From an uncultured Fibrobacter sp. (GTDB lineage Bacteria; Fibrobacterota; Fibrobacteria; Fibrobacterales; Fibrobacteraceae): a DNA stretch of 64,000 nucleotides. Shown piece by piece: positions 17,675 through 24,940 of this stretch. Within the stretch, counting starts at the first letter, position 1. Every line of letters begins with the position of its first letter. Below the pieces are notes generated by a model. The model was not told the DNA's origin, searched no databases, and worked only from the letters and a program-made list of their open reading frames with translations. The stretch is taken from contig NZ_ONDD01000012.1 of NCBI RefSeq assembly GCF_900316465.1, positions 17,541 through 81,540 on the forward strand, written 5' to 3'. The translations under genes were made by a program, and so were the position numbers.

Positions 17675-17722
17675 CCCTCATTTAAAAGCCCCGACCTCTC
17701 GTAAAGAAGGCCGGGGGTTTTA
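17675..17722. repeat. Direct repeat copy 2, also a terminator of the PIN gene
   Basis: About 45 of 48 bases match 17123-17169. On the minus strand it reads as a stem ending GGGGCTTTTAAAT directly after the PIN gene stop at 17723, so it probably works as its terminator. Between 17552 and 17674 I see no gene. Confidence 0.65.
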
Positions 17723-18133
17723 CTACATGCACAGAATATCCAACATCTGTCGCGGGGTGACTACAATCGGATTTGCAGGGAAATGCTTGACATTCCCCGT
17801 TACAAGATGCGTTTCGGCTGTTTTACCATGAGAAAGCGCAATGGAATAAAAGACAATGTCCTTTGGATCGGGCATGGCTTCTGCAACAGTTTCCAAAGCA
17901 TTTTCCATAACACCCAAGGATTCTATCTGGGATACGGTTTCTGAAATCAACTCTGAAGAAAAACCGAATTTCGGCCTATTCAAAACATTGCGATACTCAT
18001 TCAGAATTTCATCATTGTATACAGGAACAACAAATCCATTAAAAACTGCCTGCAATACAACTCCAGGAACAGAGTTCCATTTCAGCAAAGCGGAAACAAT
18101 GACATTCGTGTCAATGACCGCATAATACTTCAT
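17723..18133 (-). CDS. PIN-domain toxin
   Basis: 136 aa of the COG1569 PIN family, a putative RNase toxin. The acidic metal-binding set is visible: Asp in AVIDTNVIVSALL, Glu in DEILNEYRNVL and Asp in MPDPKDIVFY, with THLVTGNVKHF near the end. The ATG at 18133 overlaps the antitoxin stop (ATGA), indicating translational coupling. Family knowledge: such PIN proteins cleave RNA and are neutralised by the upstream-encoded partner. Here the partner is a RelB/DinJ-type protein, a common but mixed pairing. Confidence 0.88.
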   Translation of the reverse strand: MKYYAVIDTNVIVSALLKWNSVPGVVLQAVFNGFVVPVYNDEILNEYRNVLNRPKFGFSSELISETVSQIESLGVMENALETVAEAMPDPKDIVFYSIALSHGKTAETHLVTGNVKHFPANPIVVTPRQMLDILCM

Positions 18134-18462
18134 CGACCGCTCCTAGCTGCATCAATTTCGGCATTGATTTCGTCTAGAGTCATATCGGCGGCCCCAGCTC
18201 TTTCGGCCTCGGCAGAAAGCTGGCGCATCACCATCGACATGCGGCTCGCAACTGGATTTGCATTGTAGAAAGCGCGTCTGTCGGCGGCATAGGCGGAAGC
18301 CTTTGTGGACGCAACCTCGAAGGGAATCCTCTTCTCGCGCACAACGGCACGAGCAAAGACATTTATCGCCGTGGTCATCGACATGCCAAACTCTTCGCAA
18401 AGTTTGTCAAAGTCTTTTTTCAGGCCGTCATCCATTCTGATGCTAAAGGTAGTTTGTGACAT
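18130..18462 (-). CDS. RelB/DinJ-family antitoxin
   Basis: 110 aa. The N-terminal ribbon-helix-helix (TTFSIRMDDGLKKDFDKLCEEFGMSMTTAINVFARAVVRE) should bind the operator of its own operon. The C-terminal half (ADMTLDEINAEIDAAR) is the likely toxin-binding segment. AGAGG precedes the ATG by about 9 nt. It is encoded immediately before the PIN toxin, with a 4-nt overlap. Confidence 0.88.
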   Translation of the reverse strand: MSQTTFSIRMDDGLKKDFDKLCEEFGMSMTTAINVFARAVVREKRIPFEVASTKASAYAADRRAFYNANPVASRMSMVMRQLSAEAERAGAADMTLDEINAEIDAARSGR

Positions 18463-18483
18463 AAAAGCAACCTCTTTTTATAT

Positions 18484-18512
18484 AATATATATAAAAACAC
18501 ACCGAATTGCAA
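18484..18512 (-). promoter_or_regulatory. Promoter of the toxin-antitoxin operon
   Basis: On the minus strand TTGCAA (18507-18512), 17 bp and TATATT (18484-18489) give a start about 15 nt before the antitoxin ATG. TATAATATATATA around the -10 box is self-complementary and could be part of the operator. Confidence 0.6.
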
Positions 18513-18539
18513 CCTATTTAGTGTATAAAAAATCGTTGG

Positions 18540-18724
18540 TAGAGATTGTTAACGTCGGGAAGGGAGTTGCTCATGAACTCAGCAGGGGGACAACTGAACA
18601 AGGCGAATATCGCAGCCAAGCTCGCATGGCTATGATTGAGCCAATCAGTTGGGACTTGATCGAAGAGAAAGTCCAACCCTCCCCCTCCTATACAGAGCGT
18701 TTTAATATGAAACGCGCTTTTTTT
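18540..18724 (+). ncRNA. Candidate structured RNA or degenerate element upstream of dnaK
   Basis: No credible gene covers this gap. Consecutive inverted repeats are seen: GAGTT/AACTC (18564-18580), AGCCA/TGGCT (18614-18631), TGATTG/CAATCA (18633-18647), and GTTGgGACTT/AAGTCCAAC (18648-18677). The series ends with a terminator-like GCGTTT/AAACGC stem and seven T (18697-18724). A second hairpin, GCCCC/GGGGC, lies at 18725-18740. It does not match the conserved cores of tmRNA, RNase P or SRP RNA that I know. The promoter is unclear: TATAAA at 18524 lacks a good -35. It could also be the remnant of a lost gene. Confidence 0.35.
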
Positions 18725-18745
18725 GCCCCGAATTAGGGGCTTTTC

Positions 18746-18764
18746 TTGTTTCAGAACGAAACAA
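18746..18764. promoter_or_regulatory. Perfect palindrome upstream of dnaK, candidate activator site
   Basis: TTGTTTC-AGAAC-GAAACAA is a perfect 7-bp inverted repeat with a 5-bp centre. The grpE upstream region has the matching TGTTTC-AAAAC-AAAACAA. Its centre is about 41 bp before the GG of the -24 element. Confidence 0.6.
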
Positions 18765-18793
18765 AATGGCCGTTTTTTGCCAGTTATTAGCAT

Positions 18794-18810
18794 TTGGCAC
18801 GGGTTTTGCT
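18794..18810 (+). promoter_or_regulatory. Sigma-54 (-24/-12) promoter of dnaK
   Basis: TTGGCACG-GGTT-TTGCT is a perfect match to YTGGCACG-N4-TTGCW. The predicted start is near 18821, with a 5' leader of about 65 nt that begins with a small hairpin, GGGCG/CGCCC (18818-18835). Confidence 0.75.
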
Positions 18811-18885
18811 TATGTATGGGCGTAAAAAATCGCCCCGTTCAGATTGATTCGCGGGCGGCAAGAATTTAAAAATAGGAGACTCATT

Positions 18886-20787
18886 ATGAGCAAGATTATC
18901 GGTATTGACTTGGGAACGACCAACAGCTGCGTGTCCGTGATGGAAGGCGGCAAGCCGGTCGTCATCGCTAACGCGGAAGGTTTCCGCACCACCCCGTCCA
19001 TTGTCGCTTTCGGCAAGAACGGCGAACGTCTGGTGGGCCACGTGGCAAAGCGCCAGGCTATCACCAACCCCGAAAAGACCATTTACTCCATCAAGCGTTT
19101 CATGGGCCGTACGGCTGGCGAATGCTCCGCTGCTGAAAAGAACATGCCCTACAAGCTGGTGGGCACGGGTTCCGACCCGGTCCGCGTGCAGGTGGACGAC
19201 AAGCAGTTCGCTCCTCCCGAGATTTCGGCCATGGTTCTCCAGACCATGAAGAAGATTGCCGAGGACTACCTGGGCCAGCCGGTGACGCAGGCCGTGATTA
19301 CGGTCCCTGCCTACTTTAACGACTCCCAGCGTCAGGCTACGAAGGACGCCGGCAAGATCGCTGGCCTCGAAGTGCTGCGTATCGTGAACGAACCGACGGC
19401 TGCTGCTCTTGCCTACGGTCTTGACTCCAAGAAGAGCGAAAAGGTCGCCGTGTATGACCTCGGTGGCGGTACGTTCGATATTTCCATCCTTGAAATCGAC
19501 GACGGCATGTTCAGCGTGAAGGCCACCAACGGCGATACGATGCTCGGCGGTGACAACTTCGACGAAGTCATCATCGACTGGATCAACGACGAATTCAAGA
19601 AGGACAATCCGGGCATCGACCTGAAGAAGGACAAGATGGCCCTGCAGCGTTTGAAGGACGCCGCCGAAAAGGCCAAGATCGACCTGTCTGCAACGACTTC
19701 CACGAACATCAACCTCCCCTTCATCACTGCCGACGCTTCGGGCCCGAAACATTTGGACCTCACGCTCAGCCGTGCAAAGTTTGACCAGCTGACCGCCCAC
19801 TTGGTGGAACGCTCCATGGAACCCTGCCGCAAGGCTATCGCCGACTCCGGCCTCTCCCTGAGCGAAATCGACGAAGTGATTCTCGTCGGTGGTTCTACCC
19901 GTATCCCGGCCGTTCAGGAAGCCGTGCGCAAGTTCTTCGGCAAGGAACCGAACAAGACTGTGAACCCGGACGAAGTGGTGGCTATCGGTGCTGCCGTCCA
20001 GGGTGCCGTGCTTAGCGGCGACTCCTCCGTGAAGGATGTGTTGCTCCTCGACGTGACCCCGCTTTCCTTGGGTATCGAAACTCTTGGTGGCGTGATGACC
20101 AAGCTCATCGACCGTAACACCACGATTCCGACCAAGAAGAGCCAGGTGTTCTCTACCGCCGAAGACAACCAGCCGGCCGTGACGATTCACGTGCTGCAGG
20201 GCGAACGCGAATTTGCCCGCGACAACCGTACGCTCGGCAAGTTCGACTTGACCGACCTCCCGAAGAAGCCGCGTGGCGTGCCGCAGATCGAAGTGACCTT
20301 CGATATCGACGCGAACGGCATTGTGCACGTGTCTGCCAAGGACAAGGAAACCGGCAAGGAACAGTCCATCAAGATTACTTCTTCCAGCGGCCTTTCCGAA
20401 GACGAAATCAACAAGATGGTGAAGGATGCCGAAGCCAACGCTGCCAAGGACAAGGAACAGCGCGAGCTGGTGGACATCAGGAACCAGGCCGAACAGATGG
20501 CTTACCAGGCTGAAGGTCAGCTCAAGGAATTTGGCGACAAGCTCCCGGCCGACACCAAGAGCCAGCTGCAGGCTGCTATCGACGACATCAAGGCCAAGAA
20601 GGACAACGGCACCAAGGAAGAGATCAAGGCCGCTATGGACAAGCTCCAGGGCATGATCAGCTCTATGGCCCAGGCCGCCGGTGCAAACCAGGCTCAGCCG
20701 GGTCCGCAGCCGGGTGCTTCTGAACAGCCGAAGAACGACAAGAAGGGCGACGGTCCGGAAGTCGTCGACGCGGAAGTGGTTGACTAA
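18886..20787 (+). CDS. dnaK: Chaperone protein DnaK (Hsp70)
   Basis: 633 aa. ATP-driven folding chaperone with the family signatures IIGIDLGTTNSCVSV, VYDLGGGTFDISILEI and VILVGGSTRIPAVQ. The substrate-binding domain starts at about 385 (LLLDVTPLSLGIETLGGVMT) and the C-terminal lid ends GPEVVDAEVVD. Start ATG 18886, with AGGAG 7 nt upstream. Strong codon bias indicates high expression. The ADP-release factor GrpE is encoded at 14224 and DnaJ directly downstream, behind a terminator. Promoter as described at 18794-18810; no CIRCE element is visible. Confidence 0.98.
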   Translation: MSKIIGIDLGTTNSCVSVMEGGKPVVIANAEGFRTTPSIVAFGKNGERLVGHVAKRQAITNPEKTIYSIKRFMGRTAGECSAAEKNMPYKLVGTGSDPVRVQVDDKQFAPPEISAMVLQTMKKIAEDYLGQPVTQAVITVPAYFNDSQRQATKDAGKIAGLEVLRIVNEPTAAALAYGLDSKKSEKVAVYDLGGGTFDISILEIDDGMFSVKATNGDTMLGGDNFDEVIIDWINDEFKKDNPGIDLKKDKMALQRLKDAAEKAKIDLSATTSTNINLPFITADASGPKHLDLTLSRAKFDQLTAHLVERSMEPCRKAIADSGLSLSEIDEVILVGGSTRIPAVQEAVRKFFGKEPNKTVNPDEVVAIGAAVQGAVLSGDSSVKDVLLLDVTPLSLGIETLGGVMTKLIDRNTTIPTKKSQVFSTAEDNQPAVTIHVLQGEREFARDNRTLGKFDLTDLPKKPRGVPQIEVTFDIDANGIVHVSAKDKETGKEQSIKITSSSGLSEDEINKMVKDAEANAAKDKEQRELVDIRNQAEQMAYQAEGQLKEFGDKLPADTKSQLQAAIDDIKAKKDNGTKEEIKAAMDKLQGMISSMAQAAGANQAQPGPQPGASEQPKNDKKGDGPEVVDAEVVD

Positions 20788-20838
20788 TTAAGCGTACGGC
20801 AGGTAATCGGTGTGTCGCCGGTTATCGGCCTCATACAG

Positions 20839-20874
20839 AAAGGATTGGCTCTCTTTTAGGGAGCAATCCTTTTT
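20839..20874 (+). terminator. Terminator between dnaK and dnaJ
   Basis: A long stem AAAGGATTgGCTC/GAGCAATCCTTT with one bulge is followed by TTTTT. It would reduce read-through into dnaJ, 24 nt further on, and so adjust the DnaK:DnaJ ratio. Confidence 0.8.
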
Positions 20875-20897
20875 GCGTAAAATGAGCGAGCGCAAAA

Positions 20898-22040
20898 ATG
20901 GCTGAAAAAAGAGATTATTACGAAGTTCTAGGCGTCGGCAAGGACGCGAGTGCTGACGAGATCAAGCACGCCTACAAGAAACTTGCCATTAAGTACCACC
21001 CGGACAAGAACCCGGGCGACAAGGAAGCCGAAGAGAAGTTCAAGGAGGCTGCCGAGGCCTACGACGTGCTCAGCAACCCCGAGAAGCGTAAGCAGTACGA
21101 CCAGTTCGGCTTTAACGCCCCCGGTGGCGGTTTTGGTGGCGGCGGATTCGGCGGCCAGGGATTCAGTTTCGAGGATATCTTCGCGAACTTTGGCGACATT
21201 TTCGGTGGCGGATTCGGTGGTTTTGGCGGCAGCCGTCGAGGCGGTCGCAAGGCCGGGCCTCCGCGCGGAAACGATTTGCAGATCAAGGTGGCGCTCAGCT
21301 ACAAGGAAATCTTCGAGGGCTGCACCAAGAAGGTTCGTCTGAAACGCTACACGCCGTGTACGGAATGTAACGGCAAGGGCGGCACCGACATCAAGACTTG
21401 CGAAACCTGTAAGGGTACGGGGCGCGTGCGTCGCGTTTCTGGCGGATTCTTCCAGATGGTTTCCGAAAGCGCCTGCCCCACTTGTAACGGCATGGGCGAA
21501 GTCATCGCGAACCCGTGTAGCCGTTGCCGCGGCGAGGGCCGTGTGCAGGAAACCGAAGAGATTTCCATCAAGATTCCGGCGGGCGTTGCCGAGGGCCAGT
21601 ACCTGAACCTGCGTGGCGAAGGCAACTGCGGGCCTCGCGGCGGTGCCTGCGGCGACTTGCTGGCGGTCATTGCCGAAAAGCCTGACGACTTCTACACCCG
21701 CGAAGGCGACGATTTGCACTGCGAAATCAAGGTGCCGGTCCACAAGCTGGTCCTTGGCGGTACGCAACGAATCCCGACGCTGGACGGTGGCGAAGTGCAG
21801 ATCAAGATTGCGGCCGGCACTCAGGCCGGAAGCATTTTGCGCCTGCGCGAACAGGGCCTGTACCCGCTGAACAAGCGCGGCGACCGTGGAAGCCTCTACG
21901 TGAACATCGGCGTGGAAATCCCGAAGGACTTGAGCCGCGAAGAGAAGGAACTCTACCAGAAACTCGCGGAACTGCGTCACGACAAGGAAACCGCGCAGGA
22001 AGAAAGCTTCCTTGAAAAGATGAAGAATCTGTTCAAGTGA
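20898..22040 (+). CDS. dnaJ: Chaperone protein DnaJ (Hsp40)
   Basis: 380 aa. The J domain (1-70) has the HPD motif in KYHPDKNPGD, followed by a Gly/Phe-rich region (about 75-120). The zinc domain has all four CxxCxGxG repeats (CTECNGKG, CETCKGTG, CPTCNGMG, CSRCRGEG), and the C-terminal peptide-binding domains follow. It stimulates DnaK ATPase and delivers substrates. The ATG at 20898 is only weakly preceded by a ribosome site (GAGCGAG). No separate promoter is obvious, so expression probably depends on read-through of the dnaK terminator. Confidence 0.97.
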   Translation: MAEKRDYYEVLGVGKDASADEIKHAYKKLAIKYHPDKNPGDKEAEEKFKEAAEAYDVLSNPEKRKQYDQFGFNAPGGGFGGGGFGGQGFSFEDIFANFGDIFGGGFGGFGGSRRGGRKAGPPRGNDLQIKVALSYKEIFEGCTKKVRLKRYTPCTECNGKGGTDIKTCETCKGTGRVRRVSGGFFQMVSESACPTCNGMGEVIANPCSRCRGEGRVQETEEISIKIPAGVAEGQYLNLRGEGNCGPRGGACGDLLAVIAEKPDDFYTREGDDLHCEIKVPVHKLVLGGTQRIPTLDGGEVQIKIAAGTQAGSILRLREQGLYPLNKRGDRGSLYVNIGVEIPKDLSREEKELYQKLAELRHDKETAQEESFLEKMKNLFK

Positions 22041-22048
22041 CACGAAGT

Positions 22049-22140
22049 GTCATCCTGAGCTATACGAAACTTAGAACTTTAGTTCTGTAGTTGAGTTATG
22101 CCCTTTGGGTAGAAGCCCATAGGGCGAAGTCAAAGGATCT
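22049..22140. repeat. Composite intergenic repeat with nested hairpin insert
   Basis: The widespread repeat GTCATCCTGAGC...GAAGTCaAAGGATCT is split by about 65 bp (22061-22125). The insert holds hairpin AGAAC-TTTA-GTTCT (22073-22086), flanked by AACT/AGTT, and a second stem, GCCC..GGG/CCC..GGGC (22100-22125). The first hairpin is the counterpart of AGCAC-TTTA-GTGCT at 62210. Confidence 0.7.
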
Positions 22141-22148
22141 CAGAAATA

Positions 22149-22177
22149 CTCCCGAGCAGCAATGCCCGGGATTTTTA
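22149..22177 (+). terminator. Terminator of dnaJ
   Basis: CCCGAGCA-GCAA-TGCCCGGG is followed by ATTTTTATTT, about 110 nt after the dnaJ stop and just beyond the composite repeat. Confidence 0.7.
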
Positions 22178-22247
22178 TTTATAAAGTGACATTTTGTAGA
22201 TTGTGGGGTGTTTAACAGGAGAACAAATTCTTCTGGTGGGAGACACA

Positions 22248-22832
22248 ATGAGAAAAGTGGTCATTTTAAATGCGAGTCCGCGCAAAGACGGAAACATCAG
22301 CCAAATGCTGAATATCATAGGCAACGAGCTGTTTGAAAATGGCACCGAAGTCAATATCATTGATGTCTGCAAGTTGGAATTTCGCCCGTGTATCGGTTGT
22401 ATGAAATGCCGTAGCGCTCACGATTGCGTGATGCCGGAGGACGATGCGAAACGGATTCTTCGCATGGTGCAAGAATGTGATGGCCTAGTGGTCGGTTCGC
22501 CTTGCTATTGGGGCAACATGACCGGGCAACTCAAAATGCTATTCGACCGCTGGGTTTACGGCATGATGGACCACAGCGAACGCGATTACCCGATTCCACT
22601 GTTAAAGGGAAAGAAGGCTGTCATTGTGACGACATGCACTACGCAATGGCCATTCAACCTGTTTTTCAAGCAGTCGGCCGGCACCGTTCGCGCCCTCAAG
22701 GAAATCCTCTGCTGGAGCGGATTCAAGATTGCAGGCGTGATTCAAAAAGGCGGAACCCACAAGAGTAAAGGCCTTACGCCCAAAGAAATTGCCAAGTGCA
22801 AGAAAATTGCTTTGTCTTTAGGTTCGCATTAA
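22248..22832 (+). CDS. NAD(P)H-dependent oxidoreductase / flavodoxin-fold protein
   Basis: 194 aa. The N-terminal VVILNASPRKDGNISQML is the FMN phosphate loop of the NADPH-dependent FMN reductase family. CIGCMKCRSAHDC (about 50-62) is the Cys-rich segment seen in iron-sulfur flavoprotein relatives. GSPCYWGNMTGQLKMLFDR contacts the flavin. The start is ATG 22248 with GGGAG upstream; an in-frame TTG at 22203 is not supported. The physiological substrate cannot be told. Single gene, convergent with tgt. Confidence 0.82.
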   Translation: MRKVVILNASPRKDGNISQMLNIIGNELFENGTEVNIIDVCKLEFRPCIGCMKCRSAHDCVMPEDDAKRILRMVQECDGLVVGSPCYWGNMTGQLKMLFDRWVYGMMDHSERDYPIPLLKGKKAVIVTTCTTQWPFNLFFKQSAGTVRALKEILCWSGFKIAGVIQKGGTHKSKGLTPKEIAKCKKIALSLGSH

Positions 22833-22858
22833 AGGCGTGAAAACGCAATCGGGCTAAA

Positions 22859-23998
22859 TTATTCCGCTTCGCGCTGTAATTGCGGGATCATTTCTGCAGA
22901 CCATTCTTCGAAATCGCCCGCCTCGATATGGTCGCGGGCCTGTTGCATCAAATGCAAATAGAAATGCAGGTTGTGAAGCGTTGAAAGCGTCCAGCCGAGG
23001 GGTTCCTTGGTCTTGAAAAGGTGGCGCACATAGGCGCGTGTGTAGTTCCGGCAACAATGGCAGTCGCATTCCGGGTCTAGCGAGCGTTCGTCATCGGCGA
23101 ATTTGGCGTTCTTGTAGCGGAGCACTCCCCTGCTGGTGTACACAAGGCCGTCCTGCGCGTTCTTGGCGGGCAGAATGCAGTCAAACATGTCGACACCGCG
23201 CTTGATGAGTTCCAGCAAGTTCCAGGGCGTGCCCACCCCCATCACGTAGCGGGCTCGGTCGGCAGGCAGCGAATTCGTGCAGAAATCCGCAATTTCGTAC
23301 ATGGTTTCGACAGGTTCGCCTACGGAAAGGCCGCCCATCGCGTAGCCATCAGGAGCGATTTCCTTGAGGGCGTCAATGGATTTTTGGCGGAGTTCCTTAT
23401 GCATGCCGCCCTGCACAATCCCGAAGAAGAATTGCGGGTAATCGTGGACAGGAGGATTTTCGCGGAGCCAATCCACTGCGCGGCGGGTCCATTTGAGCGT
23501 GTAGTCGAGCGAGTGCGAAGCCTCTTCAACGGTGCTCGGGTAAGGCGTGCATTCATCGAAGGCCATAATGATGTCCGCACCGATTTCGCGCTGGGCCTTC
23601 ATGACCGATTCCGGCGTGAACAGATGGCGCGAACCATCTAGATGACTGCGGAATTCAACGCCTTCTTCAGTAATGTGGCGAAGTTCCTTCAGGCTCCAGA
23701 CCTGGAATCCGCCGCTATCTGTGAGCATCGGGCCATTCCAGCCCATGAATTTCTGCACGCCGCCCATCTTGGCCACAAGTTTCGTGCCTGGGCGCAAATA
23801 CAAGTGGTACGTATTCGCGAGAATGATCTGCGCCTGCATTTCGCGCAAGTCCCGCGAAGAAAGTCCCTTCACGCTTGCAAGAGTGCCCACCGGCATAAAA
23901 ATCGGCGTTTCCACCACGCCGTGGGCGGTGTGGAGCCGGCCGCGGCGGGCCTTGCTCTTGGCGCTTGTCTTGACGAGTTCGAAGGGATTCTGATTCAC
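22859..23998 (-). CDS. tgt: tRNA-guanine (queuine) transglycosylase
   Basis: 379 aa. It exchanges G34 of GUN-anticodon tRNAs (Asp, Asn, His, Tyr) for preQ1. Active-site regions: MLTDSGGFQVWSL with the general acid/base Asp, and IMAFDECTPYP. The catalytic Asp is in MFDCILPAKNAQDG, and the zinc site CDCHCCRNYTRAYVRHLF supplies three Cys and a His. Length is normal. The apparent start is GTG at 23998, 12 nt after the hemC stop, with no clear ribosome site, so it probably depends on read-through from hemA-hemC. tRNA-Asp, a substrate, is encoded twice in this window. Confidence 0.96.
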   Translation of the reverse strand: MNQNPFELVKTSAKSKARRGRLHTAHGVVETPIFMPVGTLASVKGLSSRDLREMQAQIILANTYHLYLRPGTKLVAKMGGVQKFMGWNGPMLTDSGGFQVWSLKELRHITEEGVEFRSHLDGSRHLFTPESVMKAQREIGADIIMAFDECTPYPSTVEEASHSLDYTLKWTRRAVDWLRENPPVHDYPQFFFGIVQGGMHKELRQKSIDALKEIAPDGYAMGGLSVGEPVETMYEIADFCTNSLPADRARYVMGVGTPWNLLELIKRGVDMFDCILPAKNAQDGLVYTSRGVLRYKNAKFADDERSLDPECDCHCCRNYTRAYVRHLFKTKEPLGWTLSTLHNLHFYLHLMQQARDHIEAGDFEEWSAEMIPQLQREAE

Positions 23999-24010
23999 GG
24001 GGCAACCGGA

Positions 24011-24940
24011 TTAAAGCTGTTCGCGGATTTTTTGAGCGAGGGCGAAGCCGGCGGCGCGGGCCTGTGCAACAGAGTCGGCGGCGCGGGCGTCAAGGGGCTG
24101 CGAGACTTGAGCGCGGAGCTGGCGTTTGCTGGATTCATCCCAGTAAATGCCGCGGAGCGCGAGGGTGCCCGCATCACTAAATTCGGCGAAGCTTGCAACC
24201 GGGAATTGACAGCCTGCGTTGAGCGCCTTAAGGTAGGCCATTTCGGCGACGGCGATGGCATACGATTCAGCATCGTTGACTCGAGCGAGCTGGTCGGCAA
24301 GTTCATCGGACGGCGAACAAAGTGTTTCTATCGCAAGGATGCCTTGGCCGGAAGCCGGAAGGATTTGTTCTGTGCTAAAGAATTCTGTCACCTGGTCGGC
24401 AAGGCCCATACGCTTGAGGCCGGCGGCGGCGAGCACAACGGCGTCGAGTTCCGCAAGCTTACCGAGGCGAGTCTGGATGTTCCCGCGAATAGGTACGTAT
24501 TCCAAATCCGGGCGAAGCGCCTTCAATTGCACCACACGGCGAATGCTACCGGTGCCGACGCGGGCCCCTGCAGGCAACTCCATAAACTTGATTCCGGCGG
24601 CTCCCCCACGAGCAATAAATGCATCGCGCGGGTCTTCGCGCTTCAAAACCGCCGCAAGCTTGAATTCGGGCAAAACTTCAGCCGGCATATCCTTTAAGCT
24701 GTGAACCGCAATGTCGGCGCGGCCTTCTAAAAGGGCGACTTCAAGTTCCTTAATGAAAACGCCCTTACCGCCAAAGCTAGCCAAAGATTTATCAAGACGG
24801 CGGTCGCCTTCGGTCGTCATCGAGACAAGTTCATAGCTCAGACCCGGATTCGCCACCACAATGGCATCGGCCGCCATGGTCGTTTGTGCCAAGGCAAGAG
24901 CGCTCTTGCGGGTTGCAACACGCAGCTTACATTCAGTCAT
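24011..24940 (-). CDS. hemC: Hydroxymethylbilane synthase
   Basis: 309 aa. It polymerises four porphobilinogens into hydroxymethylbilane. The N-terminus LRVATRKSALALAQT, the catalytic Asp region around HSLKDMP, and the dipyrromethane-cofactor cysteine in LNAGCQFPVASF are all present. The start is the ATG at 24940, whose bases overlap the hemA stop (ATGACTGA), giving tight coupling. Together with hemA and the ahb genes at 29-31 kb it forms the tetrapyrrole pathway. Confidence 0.96.
   Translation of the reverse strand: MTECKLRVATRKSALALAQTTMAADAIVVANPGLSYELVSMTTEGDRRLDKSLASFGGKGVFIKELEVALLEGRADIAVHSLKDMPAEVLPEFKLAAVLKREDPRDAFIARGGAAGIKFMELPAGARVGTGSIRRVVQLKALRPDLEYVPIRGNIQTRLGKLAELDAVVLAAAGLKRMGLADQVTEFFSTEQILPASGQGILAIETLCSPSDELADQLARVNDAESYAIAVAEMAYLKALNAGCQFPVASFAEFSDAGTLALRGIYWDESSKRQLRAQVSQPLDARAADSVAQARAAGFALAQKIREQL

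Noticed and set aside
17723..18462. A larger defence island around the toxin-antitoxin pair
   Set aside because: Neighbours are a GH43 enzyme and dnaK; no nuclease, methylase, integrase or other defence genes are visible within 10 kb.
18305..18736. 143-codon plus-strand frame across the antitoxin promoter
   Set aside because: It is antisense to the antitoxin in its first part and runs through predicted hairpins and a terminator; no motif or ribosome site.
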